A stretch of 9,212 bases of DNA, from NCBI GenBank assembly GCA_038064135.1, contig JBBTTS010000037.1:1-9212 (forward strand). Direction: 5' to 3'. A model generated the notes under the pieces. The model had not been told where the DNA came from. It did not search any database and saw only the letters and a program-made list of their open reading frames with translations. This stretch comes from JBBTTS01 sp038064135. Its GTDB lineage: Bacteria > Patescibacteriota > Saccharimonadia > Saccharimonadales > OMJO01. A program made the translations under genes and the position numbers. This document shows, one piece after another, positions 5,935-9,212 of this stretch. The stretch's first letter is position 1. Each line of letters opens with the position of its first letter.

Positions 5935-6489
5935 TCATAGGTTTTTAATCACTTCGGGGAGTTCTGTACAAGATTCTTCGCCATCTACCGCACCAGACAT
6001 GTGTCCTGCGTTATTTTTGATGATGAGCTCGGCGTTTAGCTCTTCCTTTAGCCGGTTTCCGTACTGCTCAGAAACAAAAGGATCGTTATCGGATTGAATA
6101 ATAACAAAACCATCCTTAGTTTTTGTCTTGATCTTGCCAAAGTCTAGCCGCGATTCAAAAAAGTTTTCCAGTTCTTTGAAACCCAACTGATCAGTAAATC
6201 CGGCAACAAGTATGACTTTACCAACCCGTTGATCGTCACTTAACGATTCTAGATAGCGCATTATGGTCACTGTACCGATGCTGTGGCCAATCAGTAGCAA
6301 CTCGTTGTCTGGTTTGCCAGCTACGCTCTGTAAATGTGGCAGCCAAGTTTTAAGAACAGGAGGATCTGGATCTGGCATGTTTGGAACGACAACATAGTAG
6401 CCCTTAGACTCCAGTTGCTGCTTGACCCACGGATACCAAGCATAGTCACTATTTCCACCCCAGCAGTGAACAATAATAGCTCTCTTCAT
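5935..6489 (-). CDS. RBBP9/YdeN-type serine hydrolase (alpha/beta fold)
   Basis: A 184-aa cytoplasmic alpha/beta hydrolase, close to the usual size of the RBBP9/YdeN family. It opens with the strand IIVHCWGG (5-12), which bears the oxyanion-region residues, then YPWVKQQLESKGYYVVVPNMPDPD. The nucleophile elbow is LLLIGHSIGTVT with Ser70. The acid is most likely Asp136 in SDNDPFV and the base His163 in NNAGHMSG, so the catalytic triad is complete. The family splits small esters or amides, but physiological substrates are mostly unknown. The start at 6489 is supported by an extended -10 element 6 bases upstream. Its 3' end is four bases from the convergent EamA-like gene. Confidence 0.92.
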   Translation of the reverse strand: MKRAIIVHCWGGNSDYAWYPWVKQQLESKGYYVVVPNMPDPDPPVLKTWLPHLQSVAGKPDNELLLIGHSIGTVTIMRYLESLSDDQRVGKVILVAGFTDQLGFKELENFFESRLDFGKIKTKTKDGFVIIQSDNDPFVSEQYGNRLKEELNAELIIKNNAGHMSGAVDGEESCTELPEVIKNL

Positions 6490-6504
6490 ATCAACAGTTT
6501 AACA
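6490..6504 (-). promoter_or_regulatory. Extended -10 element of the hydrolase gene, leaderless type
   Basis: On the minus strand TGTTAAACT (6504 to 6496) is followed by GTTGAT and ATG at 6489, a six-base spacing with no Shine-Dalgarno sequence. Confidence 0.5.
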
Positions 6505-6546
6505 GATTTACATATGCCTTGTTCGCAGCACGCCTGACACTACCAA

Positions 6547-6588
6547 ATATACAACTATAATAACCTATAGGTTATTATAGTTGTATAT
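6547..6588. repeat. Perfect 42-bp palindrome, possible terminator or protein-binding site
   Basis: Two 21-base arms (6547-6567 and 6568-6588) are exactly complementary around the centre CCTA/TAGG with no spacer. The arms are AT-rich and contain ACTATAATAACC. It begins 16 bases past the stop of the large propeller gene (minus strand), so in that transcript it would fold into a long hairpin. The following tail is only TTGG rather than a U run, so an ordinary intrinsic terminator is uncertain. RNA 3'-end stabilisation, a dimeric regulator site or a cruciform are other options. It is the only strong inverted repeat I found in an intergenic gap. Confidence 0.75.
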
Positions 6589-6603
6589 AATGGACGAGGT
6601 GGT

Positions 6604-8868
6604 CTAGTAATAATACCAGCTGTCGATACCGGCAGTGTTGGTCACATCCCTAACCTTCACCGCCGCTCCACCATCCAAATTCATGACATAATCGGCAGTT
6701 TCGTTGGGGGTACTAATTCGATAAATTACAATTCGATTTGTTAACCAGCGTACTGGGTTTTTAAGCCCACTAATTTTTTGAAGTTCGGAGTCTTTTTTGT
6801 TAGCCGTATCGTAATTAAGTAGTACTCCTTTGCCATCGCGTTCTTCGACCCAGAGGCTGTTTTTACCATCTTCACTATCGACATAAAGTCTATTGATTGT
6901 TGTCGCCGGTGCTCCCGATAAACTAAAAGGCTTGGATTGCCCTAGCTTGAACTCGTACCACTTTTCTTGAACGGACAGTGTTAGAGTTTCGTAATTTGTA
7001 CGGAAAGCGTTCCAGACTTCTTTGTCTAATATTGTTTGGCGATTAGTGCCATCGGATTCGATCTGGTAAAAGAAAGTACTGGTGCCGCTTTGATATGCGC
7101 TGGACGGTGCATAATATAATTTTCCGGCGGCAACTAAAACATCGTTAAAGTAATTACTGGCAGCGAGTTCTTTAGTTTGGTCGTTTTTGTAGTCGTAACT
7201 CATTAGTTTATGACGTCGTGGATTGGCTGCGCTGGCGCCAGAGGTAATTTCGACATAAATCAAGCGGCCTTTGACCCATTCTACAATTTGGACTCGTTCT
7301 GATTCAGTCAGCTTTGTAGGCACTCCGTCTTCAAGATCGATAATAAACAGTCCGCTCAACAAATAACCGTCTTTGTTATATTTGCCATCACGGGTCGAAA
7401 CCAAGGCTAAAGAATTCTCGGTAGGATGCGGAACCAACACCATGTCGTCACGTTCTTTGCCACTGCCGGCTAGCAATAGTTGTTCGTTTTTGCCGTCAAT
7501 ATCTACCTTGTAAATATCAAATTTTCCGGATCGTTTACTTATGAAAACATGTTTGCGAGCAGTCACCATTTTTACAGCTTGAGCGTCTTTGGTGTCGGCA
7601 TTTATTTTGAGCGTTTCGTCGCGGAAACCTTCTAGTTTTAACAAGACTTCCAGTTCATCTTGATCGTTATTTTTGTCAATGGTAAGTAAAATTTTTCCCT
7701 TTTCGTCCGAAATCGCGCTGGATTCGCCACTACTAGCCTCGACACCTTTTATGGCCTTGTCCGATAAAAAATCGACTACATTAAATGTATATTGAGTCCC
7801 AGTAGGTTTCATATTTAGGCTACCCTGAGGGTTACTGCCCCAACCCAAAGTTATGTCTTTACTAAATTCAGCAAACGCTCTTTTCGATACTACAACTTTG
7901 GCTTTGCCTAGGCGCAATCCTTTTAATCTAACCTTACCCTCTTTGTCGGTTTTTCCGCTAATAGTACCGACGCTTACACTTACGTTTTTAAGAGGTTGAG
8001 TAGTGCTTTCGTCCAGAACTGTCATTGTTAATGCCGCCCGAATTCCAACTGAATTAAGCACAAAATACCGCGAAACTGGCACTATAAATGTAGCAATAAC
8101 GATTACGATCAAACCGGCCAAGGTACCGTAGCGAGCTTTTTTATTGTTCCACCAGCCGCTAAAAGCATTTTTAATTTTTTGCTTTAAAGATTTTTTTTCG
8201 GTAAACGCCGCGGCCAACTCGGCGTCTTCGGCAACCAGTAGCTTGTCGCTTTCCTGTGCCACAATATCGTCTACAGCCTTATCTGTTAGCGAGTCATCTT
8301 GTTCTTCTGCACCATCATCTGTGGATGCATCACTTTCAGCATCGTCTGAATCTACTTCGCCTTCTGGCTGTTGGTCGTTTTCTTGTTCTTGTGACTCTTC
8401 GTGTTCTGGTTCTTCTGAATCACTTTTATCTAGCTCTTGATTGTCGTTTTCTAATTCATTTACATATTCTTCTTCATCTTCTTCAGAATCGTAAATATCA
8501 ATTTCGGAATCAGTAGAATCATCTTGATGCGTAGTTTCTTCAACATCGAGTGATTTAGAATCGTCGTCTTTAATTTTCGACTTTTCGGCTGCTTCAGCGG
8601 CAGCTTCCTCTACAGTTTTTTCTCCACCGGACTCATTAATTTTTAAAACTTTTTCGTCAGCGGCATCGTCTTCATGTTGGATTACTGAAATTTTTTTAGA
8701 ATTAACAGGTGGTGCCGAAGTTGCTTCGGGTGATATTTCATCAACTTTTTTGTTGGGTTTAGGCTTTTTTGCTGGTTTTTCAGCAGTTTCTTCAAGCATT
8801 TCATCAACACGCTTTTCAAGCGTCTCGTAATCATCGCCCCCTAAATCCGGTTTCCTTTCATCTTGCAT
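6604..8868 (-). CDS. Membrane-anchored beta-propeller protein with acidic cytoplasmic arm
   Basis: A 754-aa protein from the ATG at 8868, or 759 aa from a GTG at 8883. Regions in order: a very acidic low-complexity arm (about 1-220) full of Asp, Glu and Ser; a basic stretch (KKSLKQKIKNAF..WWNNKKARYG); one membrane helix (about 250-272, LAGLIVIVIATFIVPV); two carboxypeptidase-regulatory-like or PEGA-like beta sandwiches (about 280-345 and 355-430), including VLDESTTQPLKNVSVSVG and TDKEGKVRLKGL; and a TolB/WD40-like propeller (about 436 to the end) with blade motifs such as FISKRSGKFDIYKVDIDGKN and a late YVMNLDGG. The sandwiches and propeller should lie outside the membrane. The function is unknown; binding of surface polymers or partner-cell ligands is inference. 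The ATG at 8868 is preferred because a TGCTACACT promoter sits directly before the GTG. Confidence 0.85.
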   Translation of the reverse strand: MQDERKPDLGGDDYETLEKRVDEMLEETAEKPAKKPKPNKKVDEISPEATSAPPVNSKKISVIQHEDDAADEKVLKINESGGEKTVEEAAAEAAEKSKIKDDDSKSLDVEETTHQDDSTDSEIDIYDSEEDEEEYVNELENDNQELDKSDSEEPEHEESQEQENDQQPEGEVDSDDAESDASTDDGAEEQDDSLTDKAVDDIVAQESDKLLVAEDAELAAAFTEKKSLKQKIKNAFSGWWNNKKARYGTLAGLIVIVIATFIVPVSRYFVLNSVGIRAALTMTVLDESTTQPLKNVSVSVGTISGKTDKEGKVRLKGLRLGKAKVVVSKRAFAEFSKDITLGWGSNPQGSLNMKPTGTQYTFNVVDFLSDKAIKGVEASSGESSAISDEKGKILLTIDKNNDQDELEVLLKLEGFRDETLKINADTKDAQAVKMVTARKHVFISKRSGKFDIYKVDIDGKNEQLLLAGSGKERDDMVLVPHPTENSLALVSTRDGKYNKDGYLLSGLFIIDLEDGVPTKLTESERVQIVEWVKGRLIYVEITSGASAANPRRHKLMSYDYKNDQTKELAASNYFNDVLVAAGKLYYAPSSAYQSGTSTFFYQIESDGTNRQTILDKEVWNAFRTNYETLTLSVQEKWYEFKLGQSKPFSLSGAPATTINRLYVDSEDGKNSLWVEERDGKGVLLNYDTANKKDSELQKISGLKNPVRWLTNRIVIYRISTPNETADYVMNLDGGAAVKVRDVTNTAGIDSWYYY

Positions 8869-8893
8869 ATGCTTATATGCCACTAGTGTAGCA
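8869..8893 (-). promoter_or_regulatory. Promoter region of the propeller gene
   Basis: On the minus strand TGCTACACT (8893 to 8885) is an extended -10 element ending one base before GTG 8883, so that GTG would lie upstream of the transcription start. ATG 8868 would then have a leader of about ten bases. A second extended -10 candidate, TGGCATATA (8882 to 8874), ends five bases before ATG 8868 and would make it leaderless. No Shine-Dalgarno sequence is seen. Confidence 0.45.
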
Positions 8894-8915
8894 ACTTTGG
8901 TAGCACGACTCCAGT

Positions 8916-9212
8916 CTATTTAGCAGCAGGTTGCAGCGAACGGGTTATCCACAATACAAATATCATCGCCAAACACGCCAGTATCACAGGTGCTCCAACA
9001 AAACTGTTAGAAGCCTTTGTTAGATTAGGCTGAGGGATCGAAGTTTGGGCCGAACAGCTTGGTTCGCAGGCCGTTGTAACTTGTAAATTGCCCGAAGCCA
9101 CCGGTAATTGCGCTCCGGGGTTTCCACTAACTGGTACCTGAACACCACTGTTTTGAGGCACTAAATTTGGTGATCCGATAGCTTGCGGATTATTGCTGCC
9201 AGGCATAGGATT
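8916..9212 (-). CDS. Pro/Asn-rich protein with C-terminal membrane helix, probably 5'-incomplete
   Basis: The frame is open to the right edge, so the true start may lie outside the window. The first in-frame ATG is at 9206 and gives 96 aa, but the two codons before it (Asn-Pro) continue the same Asn/Pro/Gly-rich composition. The visible part has an imperfect duplication (SGVQVPVSGN, then PGAQLPVASGN), a CEPSC pair of cysteines near residues 47-51, then a Ser/Thr/Pro linker and one hydrophobic helix (about 70-89, VILACLAMIFVLWI). It ends in a short tail, RSLQPAAK. This resembles a C-terminally anchored surface protein, with the long arm outside if a signal peptide exists upstream. There is no LPxTG motif. 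It ends 47 bases before the propeller ATG on the same strand, so both could form one transcription unit. I do not recognise a family. Confidence 0.6.
   Translation of the reverse strand, partial: NPMPGSNNPQAIGSPNLVPQNSGVQVPVSGNPGAQLPVASGNLQVTTACEPSCSAQTSIPQPNLTKASNSFVGAPVILACLAMIFVLWITRSLQPAAK

Noticed and set aside
5257..5937. Alternative genetic code with UGA as sense, as in Gracilibacteria and SR1
   Set aside because: Three genes (LssY_C, 74-aa, hydrolase) end in TGA at family-consistent lengths, and the recognised proteins need no in-frame TGA.
6586..6591. Plus-strand TATAAT at the right edge of the palindrome
   Set aside because: No plus-strand gene follows; the match arises from the AT-rich palindrome and its flank.
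8144..8516. Plus-strand Ser-rich and His/Leu-rich open frames
   Set aside because: They are complements of the acidic low-complexity arm of the propeller gene; their biased composition comes from GAA/GAT repeats on the other strand.
1..9212. tRNA, rRNA, CRISPR, insertion sequence or phage attachment site
   Set aside because: The few intergenic gaps are 114 bases or shorter, and I saw no cloverleaf, regularly spaced repeat, transposase or integrase.

Overview
This 9.2 kb window is compact, gene-dense bacterial DNA that reads with the standard bacterial code: TGA is used as a stop and is not needed as a sense codon. I think it comes from the Candidate Phyla Radiation, most likely Candidatus Saccharibacteria (TM7) or a close relative. 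The reasons are the small gaps, the divergent MurC C-terminus, stand-alone LssY-type and single-repeat EamA-type proteins, and several membrane-anchored proteins with long low-complexity regions. No marker gene settles the taxonomy.

Layout, left to right. Bases 1-912 (+) are the 3' part of a Mur ligase, best read as MurC (peptidoglycan precursor synthesis). It converges with an unrecognised 191-aa helical protein (905-1480, -). Next is a TsaC/YrdC-type threonylcarbamoyl-AMP synthase (1564-2148, -; tRNA t6A), divergent from an MscS-type mechanosensitive channel (2188-3084, +). A two-gene operon on the minus strand (4324 to 3085) encodes a secreted coiled-coil protein and a single-pass membrane protein. 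Then come an LssY_C-domain membrane protein (4426-5262, +), a 74-aa two-helix membrane protein (5257-5481, -), a single-repeat EamA-like membrane protein (5505-5930, +) and an RBBP9/YdeN-type serine hydrolase (5935-6489, -). A perfect 42-bp palindrome (6547-6588) lies just 3' of a large membrane-anchored beta-propeller protein (6604 to about 8868, -). That gene is preceded by a Pro/Asn-rich protein with a C-terminal membrane segment that runs off the right edge.

No single pathway links these genes. Most concern the cell envelope or cell surface (MurC, MscS, secreted and anchored proteins, LssY_C, EamA), together with one tRNA-modification enzyme and one hydrolase. No rRNA, tRNA, CRISPR array, transposase or phage gene is visible.

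The most striking signal is in gene expression. Seven of the eight genes that open a transcription unit have a sigma70-like -10 hexamer ending only 6-8 bases before the start codon and no Shine-Dalgarno sequence, as expected for leaderless mRNAs. The one clear exception (start 4324) has a longer leader with a good AAGGAG. The large propeller gene is an intermediate case. In addition, all four convergent gene pairs abut or overlap, leaving no room for ordinary terminators between them.
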